Positions 16,175 through 25,126 are shown, numbered from the stretch's first letter. The stretch is DNA of 64,000 nucleotides from Hymenobacter gummosus (GCF_003970915.1 NZ_RXOF01000016.1:107078-171077); one strand, 5' to 3'. A program made the numbers and translations. The notes: a model not told the origin generated them from the letters alone.

Positions 16175-17473
16175 ATGCCCCCTGCTGGTCAGCTCCAACG
16201 GCAGTTTCAGCACGCCGCCCGCCTGGGCCTCGGCCGGGCCTGTCTGCTGGCCCAAGCTCATCCCGCCGTGGATTTTTCGGCCGCCATTATCGACGTAGCC
16301 CTCCATAACTACGCCTACGACCGGCAGTCGGAAGGCAGCCGGGCCCGCTACGTCTTTGCGCTCTACCAGCTGGCTCTGCGGCCGCAACAGCCGCGCATCC
16401 GCCGGGCCGTGCTGCGCGCCCTGGCCACGGCCGACCCCGATATCTGGACCGAGATACAGCTGCTGGAACTAGCCCGCTGGCTGGCCGAGCACGGCCACGC
16501 GCCGGCCACCGCCCGGGCGGCCATCCACCGGCGCTTCCGGCGGGATCAGCAAAGCGGTTACACCGATTGGTCCGGCACGAAGGAAATCATGGCCCTCGAC
16601 GGCCTGAGCGGGTTGAAGTACATTGCCCGCGCATACGGCCGGCGGCTGGCTCTCGACCCGGAGTATTGGCACGATGATACCCTGCTACGCGACTTTCAGG
16701 AGTTGTACCCCGAGCAGGACGGTCGGGCCGCCCTGGCGGCGCTGGCCAGCCGTGATGCCGACGTGGGCCGCTACCTGGCGGTCGTGGAAGCCAACCGCCG
16801 TTTGCGGGCCGAAGCAGCGGCCGAGCCGGCTCCGGACCTTAGTATCGAGGAGCTGCTGCGCTACAAGCCCTGGTTTATCCGGCGGCGGCTGCCCCGGCGG
16901 GGCTTGGCAGAAGCCGAGGCCCGGGAACTGGCCGAGCGGCTGCCGGCGGCCCGCAGCCACCTGGAGCGGGAAAAGCTGCTAAGCTGCTTTACGGTAGTGC
17001 CTTTTCCGCTGGATTACCGCCTGCTACTGCCCTACGCGGTCCGCAATACCGGCCGCCACCGCGCCGCCGCCCAGCTGGCCCTGGATGCCCTGGCCCTGCT
17101 CACCGGCCCCGAAATCCGGGCGCTGGCCCTGAAAAACCTGCCCACCGCCCGCCGGCCGGCCCGCTACGCCGACCTGCTCACCCGCAACTACCAGCCCGGC
17201 GACGCGGCCCTGCTGAGCCGACTGGTTGAGCGTAGCCGCAGCGAAGAAGCCGTTGAAGCCCTGGCTGCCAGCTGTTGCCGCATCTACGAGGCCAACGTTA
17301 CGCCCGAATGCGCCGGACCCCTGCTGGCGCTGTACGAAAAGATGAACTGCGCCATTCACCGCTACTACGTGGTCAAGCTCCTCATCCGCAACGACGTGCT
17401 GCCGGCCTGGCTGAGCGCCGAGCTGCCCTTCGACAGCTACGCCGATACCCGCGGGCTGGCCGCCGCGGGCTGA
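16175..17473 (+). CDS. Hypothetical helical-repeat protein
   Basis: This 432-residue protein starts at ATG 16175, just after a -7-like TATCTTGG. It is almost wholly helical, rich in Ala, Leu and Arg, with repeated two-helix units such as 'IRRAVLRALATADPDIW' and 'EIRALALKNLPTARRPARYA'. This is the look of a HEAT- or ARM-type solenoid. No signal peptide or membrane helix is present, so it should be cytosolic and probably bind a protein or nucleic acid. I recognise no catalytic motif. It is divergent from the lactonase gene. The function is unknown; the fold class is inferred from sequence periodicity. Confidence 0.7.
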   Translation: MPPAGQLQRQFQHAARLGLGRACLLAQAHPAVDFSAAIIDVALHNYAYDRQSEGSRARYVFALYQLALRPQQPRIRRAVLRALATADPDIWTEIQLLELARWLAEHGHAPATARAAIHRRFRRDQQSGYTDWSGTKEIMALDGLSGLKYIARAYGRRLALDPEYWHDDTLLRDFQELYPEQDGRAALAALASRDADVGRYLAVVEANRRLRAEAAAEPAPDLSIEELLRYKPWFIRRRLPRRGLAEAEARELAERLPAARSHLEREKLLSCFTVVPFPLDYRLLLPYAVRNTGRHRAAAQLALDALALLTGPEIRALALKNLPTARRPARYADLLTRNYQPGDAALLSRLVERSRSEEAVEALAASCCRIYEANVTPECAGPLLALYEKMNCAIHRYYVVKLLIRNDVLPAWLSAELPFDSYADTRGLAAAG

Positions 17474-17598
17474 GCCGTTTGGGCTGCCGGCAGCCCCTCA
17501 CACAGGCATGTGAGACGAGCGGTTTGGCCCGGCCCAACCGGTATTTTCGCGCCGCGGCCCCCGGGGTGCCGCCCCGTCCCTTCACCTGCTCTCCTGCT

Positions 17599-18099
17599 AT
17601 GAACAACCTTTCTCATGCCCGGCCCGCCGCGTTGGGCCTGCTGCTCAGCGCCTGCGCCACTGCCCCGCCGGCCGCCTCACTAGCCCCGGCGCCGCCCCGG
17701 CCGCCCGTCGATGCGGCCCTGTACCGCACCATTGCCGGGCTCGACAGCGCCATGTTCGTGGCCTTCAACCAGCACGACGCGGCCCGGCTGCAGACCTTCT
17801 TTGCCGAGGATCTGGAGTTCTACCACGACAAGGGCGGGCTCAGCAACTTCGAGCAGACCATGCAGGGCTTCCGGCGCCTGTTCGAGCAGAACCGCACCAC
17901 CGGCCTGCACCGCGTACTGGTGCCCGGCACGCTGGAAGTGTACCCCATCAAGGGCTACGGGGCCGTCGAAACCTACCAGCACCGCTTCTGCCACCGGGAA
18001 AACGGCCGGGACGACTGCGGCACTTTCCGGAACATGATGGTCTGGCGCCTGCAGAACGGGCAGTGGAAAATTACCCGCGTGGTGAGCTACGACCACTGA
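17599..18099 (+). CDS. NTF2-like (SnoaL/DUF4440-type) lipoprotein
   Basis: This 166-residue protein has a short lipoprotein signal ending in 'LLLSAC' and a Pro/Ala linker. One NTF2-like domain follows: 'IAGLDSAMFVAFNQHDAARL' then 'FFAEDLEFYHDKGG', ending with 'RNMMVWRLQNGQWKITRVVSYDH'. The pattern of an early helix with a DxxxF motif and a late 'W.i..v.syDH' strand matches DUF4440/SnoaL-like proteins, which can be small-molecule binders or enzymes. A TATTTTCG stretch 55 bp upstream may be its -7 element. The precise role is unknown. Confidence 0.8.
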   Translation: MNNLSHARPAALGLLLSACATAPPAASLAPAPPRPPVDAALYRTIAGLDSAMFVAFNQHDAARLQTFFAEDLEFYHDKGGLSNFEQTMQGFRRLFEQNRTTGLHRVLVPGTLEVYPIKGYGAVETYQHRFCHRENGRDDCGTFRNMMVWRLQNGQWKITRVVSYDH

Positions 18100-18228
18100 G
18101 CCGGGCGTCGGACGCAAAAGAATAGCGGCTAACTGCTATATTTTCAGTCGGCTAGCCGCAGCGACTCTGCACGAGTAGGCTGCAGCGGCCCGCCGGAAAT
18201 TGCTCCTGCTACTTCTTGCCCCCGCGCT

Positions 18229-18789
18229 ATGAAACGTCGCCGCTTCCTGCAGACTTCCCTGGCCGCGCTGCCGCTGGCCGCCCCCGCCGCCCTGGCCGCG
18301 CCGCCCGAGCGCAACGGTAAAGGCTTCAAGGCCGCGGCCGGCGAAGGGCGCTTTCACGGCCACATTCAGCTCAAAGGCGTCAATCAGAACGTGCTCGACG
18401 TGAAGGTATCGGGCAAGGATACGGGCGGCGACTTGGCCATCTTCGAGCAAACCAGCCTCTCGCCCGGCCGCGGCACCCCGCTGCACGTGCACCTGGGCCA
18501 GGACGAAATCTTCTACGTGCTCGACGGGGAGTACGCTTTTCAGGTCGGCGACGACAAATACCGCCTCAAGACCGGGGACTCCATCTTTCTGCCCCGCCAC
18601 GTGCCCCACGCCTGGACGCAGGTGAGCCCCCGCGGCCGCATGACGGTGATTATGCAGCCCGCCGGCAAGCTGGAGGAGTTTTTCGTGGCCCTGGCCGCGC
18701 TGAAAGCCGAGCCCACGCAGCCGGAGCTAGCCCAGCTGTTTGCCGCCCACGAAATGAAGGTGGTGGGCCCGCCGCTGAAGGTGGACTAA
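18229..18789 (+). CDS. Cupin-domain protein with twin-arginine signal
   Basis: This 186-residue exported protein begins 'MKRRRFLQTSLAALPLAAPA', a typical TAT signal. The single cupin domain has motif 1 'GTPLHVHLGQDEIFYVLDGEYAF' read in parts: two metal-binding His in 'HVH', Glu in 'DEIFYVLDGEY'. Motif 2 is 'GDSIFLPRHVPHAW', with the third His. The metal-binding set H-H-E-H therefore appears intact. The C-terminal 'ALKAEPTQPELAQLF' is common in bacterial cupin_2 proteins that resemble quercetinase or auxin-binding folds. TAT export suggests metal loading in the cytoplasm. The substrate is unknown. Confidence 0.88.
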   Translation: MKRRRFLQTSLAALPLAAPAALAAPPERNGKGFKAAAGEGRFHGHIQLKGVNQNVLDVKVSGKDTGGDLAIFEQTSLSPGRGTPLHVHLGQDEIFYVLDGEYAFQVGDDKYRLKTGDSIFLPRHVPHAWTQVSPRGRMTVIMQPAGKLEEFFVALAALKAEPTQPELAQLFAAHEMKVVGPPLKVD

Positions 18790-18840
18790 TTTGGCCCACC
18801 GGGCATACTCGCAACCGTTGCCCTTATCCGCCGCGCCTGC

Positions 18841-19263
18841 ATGCCCGCCGCCCATTCCTACGTCTACTTTGCGCTGCAAGGCCACGATTTTGACCCCGCC
18901 GAAGTCACCCGCCGCCTGGGCACCGAGCCCACCGCGGCCTGGCGCCGGGGCGACAAACTCCGCTACAACCCCAGCGCGAAATATGCCTGCTGGCAGTGGC
19001 AGACGCGCCCGGCGGCCCTGCTGCTGGACGAGTTGGTGACGCAAGTAGTCGCCCGCTTCGAGGACCACGCGCCAGCCATCGTCGGCCTTAAGCAGCAGTT
19101 TGGCCTCGACTCGGTGCTGGAAATCGTGCTGTACGTCGACGTCAACGACGAAGCCCCGGCGCCGGCTCTGGGCCACGATTTGCGCACCATCAGCTTCCTC
19201 TACCGCACCCAAACGACCACCGACGTGGACATCTACCGCTACGATTCGCGGGAAGAGGAATAG
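18841..19263 (+). CDS. DUF4279-like protein
   Basis: This 140-residue soluble protein starts 'MPAAHSYVYFALQGHDFDPAEVTRRLGTEP' (read in parts). 'YVYFALQGHDFDPAEVT', 'RLGTEPTAAWRRGD' and the later 'DSVLEIVLYVDVND' fit the DUF4279 family, which is scattered in bacteria without known function. It has no signal peptide. It follows the cupin gene by 51 bp on the same strand and may be co-transcribed, but no shared function is evident. Confidence 0.75.
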   Translation: MPAAHSYVYFALQGHDFDPAEVTRRLGTEPTAAWRRGDKLRYNPSAKYACWQWQTRPAALLLDELVTQVVARFEDHAPAIVGLKQQFGLDSVLEIVLYVDVNDEAPAPALGHDLRTISFLYRTQTTTDVDIYRYDSREEE

Positions 19264-19311
19264 TGGCCTTGCTGCTCGGGCTACCAGGAAACGTGAAAGC
19301 TAATAGGACCA

Positions 19312-19722
19312 ATGAAGCAGTTTGCGGTAAAGCGGGATGATGATTCGCTCGGTAAACTGATTGCCGCCGCGCAGCTACAGCCACTGATGAGTAACGCAAA
19401 GTGGGTAAAGCTCATTGGGGCGCTGGTCGACAGCTGGCCGCTGGTGCCGCAGTGCCTGGTGAAGCTCATGTGGGAAGACGCCAGCGTGGAGCGGTACCTG
19501 CTTATCGACGAGCAGGACAGCTACAACTTCAATTACTACGCCTCCGCCATGGAATCGATGGTTTCAGGCCGGCCCAGCCTCGGCGGCTGGTGCGCCTACA
19601 AGGAAATCGAGTGGCTGGAGTTTCCGCGGTTTGTCGGCGCTGAAATGCAGGATTTGGAGGCTGTGCGGCGGGTTGTTGAGGCGGTTGGGCAGTTTCGAGT
19701 GGTGCTGGGGGCCGATTCGTAG
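19312..19722 (+). CDS. Hypothetical protein (DUF6678-like)
   Basis: This 136-residue soluble protein has a conserved-looking core 'LMSNAKWVKLIGALVDSWP' followed by 'EIEWLEFPRF', the arrangement I associate with DUF6678; the family assignment is from memory. Function unknown. The gene begins 48 bp after the DUF4279-like gene and is collinear with it. Small families of this type often sit in groups of unrelated immunity-like or accessory genes, but no toxin partner is visible here. Confidence 0.65.
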   Translation: MKQFAVKRDDDSLGKLIAAAQLQPLMSNAKWVKLIGALVDSWPLVPQCLVKLMWEDASVERYLLIDEQDSYNFNYYASAMESMVSGRPSLGGWCAYKEIEWLEFPRFVGAEMQDLEAVRRVVEAVGQFRVVLGADS

Positions 19723-19835
19723 CGGCTGGTTGCTTACTTGCGGCCGTAGCACCCTCCGCTACCGGGGTGGCTGGGCATAGCTGGCTTCACAGCTCTTGGT
19801 AGCGAAGACGATATTTGACCTAAAGCCTGATAAAT

Positions 19836-20681
19836 ATGAAATATTGGATTATTGTATTTGCTTCCTTACTTCTGACAATACAGGATGCTGTTAGTCAATC
19901 AGCAAGTACAAGCAGTTACAAGAATCTTGCGACCAAAAAATTCTTCTCCGGAAGTTCCTCAAAGAAGCCCGATGGGATAGGATTCAGCTATTTCATTGAT
20001 GGGAAGCGCGTCGATAAAATAACTTACGATAGTTTCCAATCTAGCCGGCGGAATATAGACAACTGCTGTCCTTGTATTCTACAGATGTATAATTCGGACG
20101 GTAGACTGGTGAACGAAGGTGTGCGTTGCACCGATGCTCCTGTGGGGTGGTGGAAAACATATCATCCTAACGGAAAGCTGAAAGAGAGCGGGCAGTACAA
20201 GGAAAACGACAGCGGCAACTGGGATAATCTTTGTGAGCGGGGTTACTGCAGCGTCAAAGTAGGACGGTGGACGTACTTTGACGAGCAGGGAAATCAGCTT
20301 TATGTTGAAGATTGGAAAGATGGAGCTTTCGTCAAGCAGCTTCCCGAACAGCCCAGAATGGAAATATGGGGAGTTGATTTTTTGTTGCGTGGCCAAAACG
20401 CGGAGAAGCAGCCTGTGACGCTTGGTGATATTTCGCAGATAAATATTCTGCCGAAATATAAAAATAAAGCGAGGGCCGAGCTTACAATAAAAATTCGTAT
20501 TGAGGCAATAGGGTACCCAAAGTTTCTTGCAGAATGTAAGCTTGATGAATTTAAGAATATTGATGCGCAAAAGCTGTTCCTGGCCTCCGGAATAGCGATT
20601 GATAAAAATCCTCAGTTTATTCTGGAGGTGTTTAGCGGGAAACAGAATATTAATAGAGCTTACCTGCGCATCGCCAAGTAG
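19836..20681 (+). CDS. Exported MORN-like repeat protein, AT-rich
   Basis: This 281-residue protein has a signal peptide 'MKYWIIVFASLLLTIQDAVSQS'. The middle holds MORN/YwqK-like units: 'GWWKTYHPNGKLKESGQYKE' and 'GRWTYFDEQGNQLYVEDWKDG'. Cys pairs ('NCCPCI' and 'CERGYCS') suggest disulfides. The C-terminal 110 residues are unassigned. Base composition is clearly more AT-rich than the flanking genes, with AAA/AAT/ATA codons frequent, which points to a different origin or a different selection regime. The role is unknown; MORN-like proteins of this kind are common in Bacteroidota envelopes. Confidence 0.75.
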   Translation: MKYWIIVFASLLLTIQDAVSQSASTSSYKNLATKKFFSGSSSKKPDGIGFSYFIDGKRVDKITYDSFQSSRRNIDNCCPCILQMYNSDGRLVNEGVRCTDAPVGWWKTYHPNGKLKESGQYKENDSGNWDNLCERGYCSVKVGRWTYFDEQGNQLYVEDWKDGAFVKQLPEQPRMEIWGVDFLLRGQNAEKQPVTLGDISQINILPKYKNKARAELTIKIRIEAIGYPKFLAECKLDEFKNIDAQKLFLASGIAIDKNPQFILEVFSGKQNINRAYLRIAK

Positions 20682-20685
20682 CTGC

Positions 20686-20713
20686 TTTTAGCGGCCATCC
20701 GGCATTACCTTGC
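20686..20713 (+). promoter_or_regulatory. Putative promoter of GH92 gene
   Basis: TTTTAG at 20686-20691 and TACCTTGC at 20706-20713 approximate the Bacteroidota -33 (TTTG) and -7 (TAnnTTTG) boxes with a 16-bp gap. The -7 element ends 33 bp before the start codon at 20747. Confidence 0.4.
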
Positions 20714-20746
20714 CAGCTTCAACGCCACCCGCCACGCCCGAAGCTG

Positions 20747-23062
20747 ATGCTCCGCTTACCTGTCCTCGCCGCGCTGCTCCTTGCCGCCGCCCCAACTTTC
20801 GCCCAAAAGAAGCAGCCGCAACCAAAACCCGCCGAAAACCTCACCCAGTACGCCAAGCCCATCGTGGGCACGGCCAAGATGGGGCACACGTTTCCGGGCG
20901 CCACGGTGCCCTTCGGCATGGTGCAGCTCTCGCCCGATACCGATACGCTCAGCTACGAGCAGGACGGCAAGTACAACCCCGACGTGTACAAGTACTGCGC
21001 CGGCTACCAGTACCAGGACCCCACCATCGTCGGCTTCAGCCACACCCACTTCAGCGGCACCGGCCACTCCGACCTCGGCGACTTCCTCCTGATGCCCACC
21101 GCCGGCCCGCTGCAGCTCAATCCCGGCACCGCCCAGCAGCCCGAGCGCGGCTACCGCTCCCGCTTCCTCCACGCCACCGAAGTGGCCGAGCCCGGCTACT
21201 ACCGGGTGCAGCTCGAAGACCACGGCATCCTGGCCGAGCTGACGGCCACCAACCGCGTCGGGATGCACCAGTACACCTTCCCGCAGGCCACCGACCAGGC
21301 CCACCTCATCCTGGATTTGATGCACGGCATCTATAACTACCCGGACAAGAACGTGTGGACCTTCGTGCGGGTGGAAAACGACACGCTCGTCACCGGCTAC
21401 CGCCAGACCAACGGCTGGGCCCGCACCCGCACGGTGTACTTCGCCCTGAGCTTCTCGCGGCCCTTCACCGACTACGGCAGCCGCAACTACGCCAAGAAGC
21501 AGGCCTACCGCGGCTTCTGGGGCAAGTTCGACCAGACCAAGAACTTTCCCGATCTAGCCGGCGAGCAGCTGCGGATGTACTTCAACTTCAAGACCACGGC
21601 AGTGGGGGAGAAGGTCAAAGTCAAATTCGCCCTCTCGCCCGTGAGCACCGCCGGCGCCCTGCAGAACCTGCGCAGCGAAGCCCCCGGTTGGGATTTTGAC
21701 AAAGTGAAGGCCCAGGCCCGGCAGCTCTGGCAGCAGGAGCTAAGCAAGGTGGTTATCGAGTCGCCGAAGCGCGAGGACAAGGAGAACTTCTACACCGCCA
21801 TGTACCACGCCTTCCTGAGCCCGACAACCTACATGGACGCCGACGGCCAGTACCGCGGCCTCGACCAGAACAACCACCGCGCCGAGGGCTTCACCAACTA
21901 CACCACCTTCTCGCTCTGGGACACCTACCGCGCCCTGCACCCGCTCTTCAACGTGCTGCAGCCCCGGCGCAACGCCGACATGGTGCGCTCCATGCTGGCC
22001 CACTTCGAGCAGAGCGCCGAGCACATGCTGCCCATCTGGAGCCACTACGCCAACGAAAACTGGTGCATGATCGGCTACCACTCGGTGCCCGTGGTGGCCG
22101 ACGCCGTGCTGAAAGGCAATGCGCCTTTTGATGCCAACAAAGCCCTCGACGCCTGCGTGACCACCGCCCGCACCGCCCGCTACGACGGCATCGGTTACTA
22201 CCTGCAGCTGGGCTACGTGCCCGAGGACAAAAGCGGCTCCTCCGTTTCCAAAACCCTCGAATACGCCTACGACGACTGGTGCATCGCCCAGATGGCCCAG
22301 AAGCTCGGCCGTCAGGACATCTACCAGGAATTCAGCAAGCGGGCCCAAAACTGGCAGAACGTGTACGACCCGCGCATCGGCTTCATGCACCCGCGCCTAG
22401 CCGACGGCTCTTTCCGCCCGAATTTCGACGTGCTGAGCACCCACAACCAGGGCTTCATCGAGGGCAACGCCTGGAACTACAGCCTCTACGTGCCCCAGGA
22501 CCCCACGGCGCTCATCGCCAAAATGGGCGGCAACCGCCGCTTCACCGAGCACCTCGACTCGCTGTTCACCATGCACCTGCCCGATAAGTTCTTCGCCGAA
22601 ACCGAGGACATTACCCGCGAGGGCATCATCGGCAACTACGTGCACGGCAACGAGCCCGCCCACCACGCCGCCTACCTCTACAACTGGACCGACCAGCCCT
22701 GGAAGACGCAGGCCCGCGTGCGCATGATCCTGCCCAAGATGTACCGCCCCACCCCCGACGGCCTCGGTGGCAACGACGACTGCGGGCAGATGTCGGCTTG
22801 GTACATCTTCTCCGCCCTGGGCTTCTACCCGGTAGCGCCCGGCTCCCCGGAGTACGCCCTGGGCAGCCCCGCCGTGCACAGTGCCACGCTGAACCTGGAA
22901 AACGGCAAAACCTTCCGCATCACGGTGCGCAACCAGAGCGACAAAAACGTCTACGTGAAGGAAGCCCGCCTTAACGGCCAGAAACTTACCCGGCCCTTCC
23001 TCGCCCACGAGGCAATTATGACCGGCGGGGAGCTGGTGTTTACGATGGCAGCGCGGCCGTGA
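20747..23062 (+). CDS. GH92 family glycoside hydrolase (alpha-mannosidase type)
   Basis: This 771-residue secreted enzyme has the signal peptide 'MLRLPVLAALLLAAAPTFAQ'. The N-terminal beta-sandwich starts with 'YAKPIVGTAKMGHTFPGATVPFGM' (in parts), followed by an (alpha/alpha)6 catalytic barrel. The GH92 signature near the C-terminus is 'GGNDDCGQMSAWYIFSALGF' followed by 'YPVAPGSPEY'. 'GNEPAHHAAYLYNW' is the other standard motif. GH92 enzymes are calcium-dependent exo-mannosidases acting on alpha-1,2/1,3/1,4/1,6-mannose of N-glycans or yeast mannan. The length is normal. The gene stands alone, with no SusC/SusD pair in the window, so it is not part of a visible polysaccharide-utilisation locus. 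Confidence 0.94.
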   Translation: MLRLPVLAALLLAAAPTFAQKKQPQPKPAENLTQYAKPIVGTAKMGHTFPGATVPFGMVQLSPDTDTLSYEQDGKYNPDVYKYCAGYQYQDPTIVGFSHTHFSGTGHSDLGDFLLMPTAGPLQLNPGTAQQPERGYRSRFLHATEVAEPGYYRVQLEDHGILAELTATNRVGMHQYTFPQATDQAHLILDLMHGIYNYPDKNVWTFVRVENDTLVTGYRQTNGWARTRTVYFALSFSRPFTDYGSRNYAKKQAYRGFWGKFDQTKNFPDLAGEQLRMYFNFKTTAVGEKVKVKFALSPVSTAGALQNLRSEAPGWDFDKVKAQARQLWQQELSKVVIESPKREDKENFYTAMYHAFLSPTTYMDADGQYRGLDQNNHRAEGFTNYTTFSLWDTYRALHPLFNVLQPRRNADMVRSMLAHFEQSAEHMLPIWSHYANENWCMIGYHSVPVVADAVLKGNAPFDANKALDACVTTARTARYDGIGYYLQLGYVPEDKSGSSVSKTLEYAYDDWCIAQMAQKLGRQDIYQEFSKRAQNWQNVYDPRIGFMHPRLADGSFRPNFDVLSTHNQGFIEGNAWNYSLYVPQDPTALIAKMGGNRRFTEHLDSLFTMHLPDKFFAETEDITREGIIGNYVHGNEPAHHAAYLYNWTDQPWKTQARVRMILPKMYRPTPDGLGGNDDCGQMSAWYIFSALGFYPVAPGSPEYALGSPAVHSATLNLENGKTFRITVRNQSDKNVYVKEARLNGQKLTRPFLAHEAIMTGGELVFTMAARP

Positions 23063-23115
23063 GGTTTATATAGCAATATTGGATTGAGGATACGCGTTGT
23101 GCCTCATAAAAAAAT

Positions 23116-23493
23116 ATGAAGAAGCTTGCGTTGCTCGTGGCGTCAATAGCGTCTGTTTATCTAGTTGCTAAATATGATGTAATAAGGCTTGATGGAATAA
23201 GCGGCGAAATATGGAATTTGTTTTTGGGTGAAAATACACAGTATGCTCCTGATTACTCTCATTCTGATTTTGCTAAAATAAGTATTGGGATGAGCCAGCA
23301 ACAAGTAGAGCAAATTCATGGTAAGCCGTTGGTGGTATGGAAACCATACGAGTATACAAAGTATGACAGTAAAAAGCATTTCGTTGGCTACGAATACAGT
23401 CAGAGCCCAACTTCAACACACTACAGGCTACGGCAAGTGTATTTTGATGGAAATAAAGTCGCTGAGGTAATAAGTTATTTTTATGTCGACTAG
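23116..23493 (+). CDS. Small BamE/SmpA-like exported protein, AT-rich
   Basis: This 125-residue protein has an N-terminal hydrophobic segment ('KKLALLVASIASVYLVA') that anchors or exports it. 'FAKISIGMSQQQVEQIHGKP' is the classic start of a BamE/SmpA-OmlA-like fold, in which 'I..GM...qv...lG.P' precedes two or three beta-strands. The end 'LRQVYFDGNKVAEVISYFY' fits the strand region. There is no lipobox Cys, so it is not BamE itself. It is markedly AT-rich compared with the GH92 gene before it. The role is unknown. Confidence 0.65.
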   Translation: MKKLALLVASIASVYLVAKYDVIRLDGISGEIWNLFLGENTQYAPDYSHSDFAKISIGMSQQQVEQIHGKPLVVWKPYEYTKYDSKKHFVGYEYSQSPTSTHYRLRQVYFDGNKVAEVISYFYVD

Positions 23494-23704
23494 TAGGCCG
23501 TGTCGGCTCCAAATGGCCCGACTAGCGCGAGTTTAGCGCAGCGTAACCCGTGCCCAGCCCTGACGTGGAGTCACAGCCTCCACTGCCGCTCCAGCGGCAA
23601 GCCGGCAACGCGACGTGCGGACACTGGCTATGACTCCGGCTGTCAGAAAATACCAGCGACACAGCACTGCGTAAGCAAGTGTCGCTGTATGGAAACTTTT
23701 GCCG

Positions 23705-23712
23705 TATGTTTG
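23705..23712 (+). promoter_or_regulatory. -7 element candidate for the toxin-antitoxin operon
   Basis: TATGTTTG is an exact TAnnTTTG match. It ends 27 bp before the toxin start at 23740. The 246-bp gap before the toxin gene otherwise shows no gene. Confidence 0.45.
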
Positions 23713-23739
23713 AAGTAGACTAACCGTTACCACGTTGCT

Positions 23740-24087
23740 ATGTCGCCGCTACGCAAACCCGTGAAGGCCGTGCTGACCCCGGAGGCCCGGGATTTTCTGA
23801 AAGCGGTGGACAAAGCGGTGCGGCAGGAGTTCGGGGTGAGTATCCGGCGGCTGCAGGAAGGCGAAACGGCCTACAACTTCAAAAAGCTCACAGGAACCGA
23901 CGGTATCTACGAATTCAGCGTCAACGCGCCGAACCATACCTACCGGCTGTTTGCGTTCTGGGATGCCAGGGGCGAGGTGGAAACGCTCATCGTGTGTACC
24001 CACGGGCTGGACAAGAAAACGCAGAAAACCCCGCCGCAGGAAATCAAAAAAGCCGAGCAGATGAAGAAAGCTCACTTTGGTAAATAG
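23740..24087 (+). CDS. RelE/HigB-type toxin (Gp49-like)
   Basis: This 115-residue protein fits the phage-Gp49-like/HigB branch of the RelE/ParE toxin superfamily. It has an N-terminal helix pair with 'LTPEARDFLKAVDKAV', a core strand run 'DGIYEFSVNAPNHTYRLFAF', and 'LIVCTHGLDKKTQKTPPQEI', the usual 'hgF.KKtqktP..ei..A' ending with catalytic-type Lys residues. Such toxins cleave mRNA at the ribosome. The HTH protein at 24161 follows on the same strand, giving the toxin-first order typical of higBA. The promoter-like TATGTTTG lies just upstream. Toxicity is inferred from the family. Confidence 0.88.
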   Translation: MSPLRKPVKAVLTPEARDFLKAVDKAVRQEFGVSIRRLQEGETAYNFKKLTGTDGIYEFSVNAPNHTYRLFAFWDARGEVETLIVCTHGLDKKTQKTPPQEIKKAEQMKKAHFGK

Positions 24088-24160
24088 ACGACCGTCAGCA
24101 ACGCAGTGCCGGCCTTATGGCCTTTAATCAAACTGAGTGGAATAGAAACGTTGTGCCACG

Positions 24161-24508
24161 ATGAAAACGAAAGCAGAAACCCCCGAAAAAACTCCTTCCT
24201 ACGAAGAGTCGCCGCTCCAGCTGGTTGCCTTCAACGACTTGGAAGATGAACTGTTTGGCGCACCCGGTACCCCCGACCGCCAGGAGTACGAAGCTCGCAT
24301 TGAGCTGGAAATGCTGCCCAAAGCCATCCGGGAATACCGGCAGCGCCACCACCTCACCCAGGATGAGCTGGGTGCCCGCCTGGGCGTGCAGAAGTCGCAG
24401 ATCAGCAAGCTGGAACGCAACCCCTCCAACGTCACGCTGGCCACCCTGCGCCGCGTGTTTGAAGCCCTGAATATCAGCGTGCAGATTGTGCTGAAGCCGG
24501 CCGTGTAG
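24161..24508 (+). CDS. HigA-type antitoxin, XRE helix-turn-helix
   Basis: This 115-residue protein has a Xre-family HTH at about residues 58-112: 'LTQDELGARLGVQKSQISKL' then 'VTLATLRRVFEALNISVQI'. The first 55 residues are acidic and probably form the toxin-binding arm. It follows the HigB-like toxin by 73 bp. Antitoxins of this class neutralise the toxin and repress the operon through the HTH. The 73-bp gap is larger than usual for higBA pairs, which are often overlapping or nearly so. Confidence 0.88.
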   Translation: MKTKAETPEKTPSYEESPLQLVAFNDLEDELFGAPGTPDRQEYEARIELEMLPKAIREYRQRHHLTQDELGARLGVQKSQISKLERNPSNVTLATLRRVFEALNISVQIVLKPAV

Positions 24509-24552
24509 CAGCTACGCACCCATTTACAAGCCGCGCCAGCTGACGCAGTGTA

Positions 24553-25083
24553 ATGAATGCCGTGACCCAAGCCGAAATCCTCCACCGCTGCCAGTGGGAC
24601 GACCTGGACTTTGCCACCCTCACCGTCGATTCGGCCCTGCTGGGCCAGCCGGTGACGGTGCGCTTCCTGCCCGCCTTCGATTCCGGCCGCGTCATCACCG
24701 CGCAGATGGTAGCCGTGCTCAACGATTTCATGGCCCAGACCCCGGCCGAGCTGCCCCGCGTCAAGCAGCTGCTGTGGGACGACTGCCAGGCTGATTTCGA
24801 CAACATCGACTACGGCGTGCAGCCCGGGAAGGGTGAAACCCACCAGCAGGTCAACCAGCGCGAATTCGGTATCTACTCGGCCGAGGATGCCTACGCCAAG
24901 AGCAACCTCAAGCACTTTTCCATCCCCGAGGAGGAGCCGGGGCTGCGCCACCGCTACGGCGCCCTCGACTTCGAGCCCGAATGGGCCGGCCACGGCTGCA
25001 GCCTCATCATGCAGGATGGCCGCCTCATTGCCGCGTACTCCAATGACTGGTATTTCAGCCAGTACGAAAGCGCGGAGGAGTAA
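24553..25083 (+). CDS. Hypothetical protein, 176 residues
   Basis: This acidic soluble protein contains the repeating flavour of a small globular domain: 'DLDFATLTVDSALLGQPVTV', 'QLLWDDCQADFDNIDYGV' and 'CSLIMQDGRLIAAYSNDW'. The pattern resembles the group of DUF proteins related to SMI1/KNR4 or DUF6985-like domains, but I cannot assign a family with confidence. There is no signal peptide. It is collinear with the TA pair upstream (44-bp gap), so it could be part of the same transcript, but a third TA component is not implied. Confidence 0.65.
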   Translation: MNAVTQAEILHRCQWDDLDFATLTVDSALLGQPVTVRFLPAFDSGRVITAQMVAVLNDFMAQTPAELPRVKQLLWDDCQADFDNIDYGVQPGKGETHQQVNQREFGIYSAEDAYAKSNLKHFSIPEEEPGLRHRYGALDFEPEWAGHGCSLIMQDGRLIAAYSNDWYFSQYESAEE

Positions 25084-25126
25084 GCCAGGGCCCTCCCGAA
25101 ACCCCGGCCCGCCGCTACCTTGCGCT

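Noticed and set aside
20747-23062. A polysaccharide-utilisation locus around the GH92 enzyme.
   Set aside because: No SusC/SusD pair, sulfatase or second glycosidase is adjacent; the pectate lyase is 5 kb away behind unrelated genes.
23740-24508. The toxin-antitoxin pair as part of a defence island together with the PD-(D/E)XK protein.
   Set aside because: The two loci are 22 kb apart with housekeeping and unrelated genes between; no other defence gene is visible.
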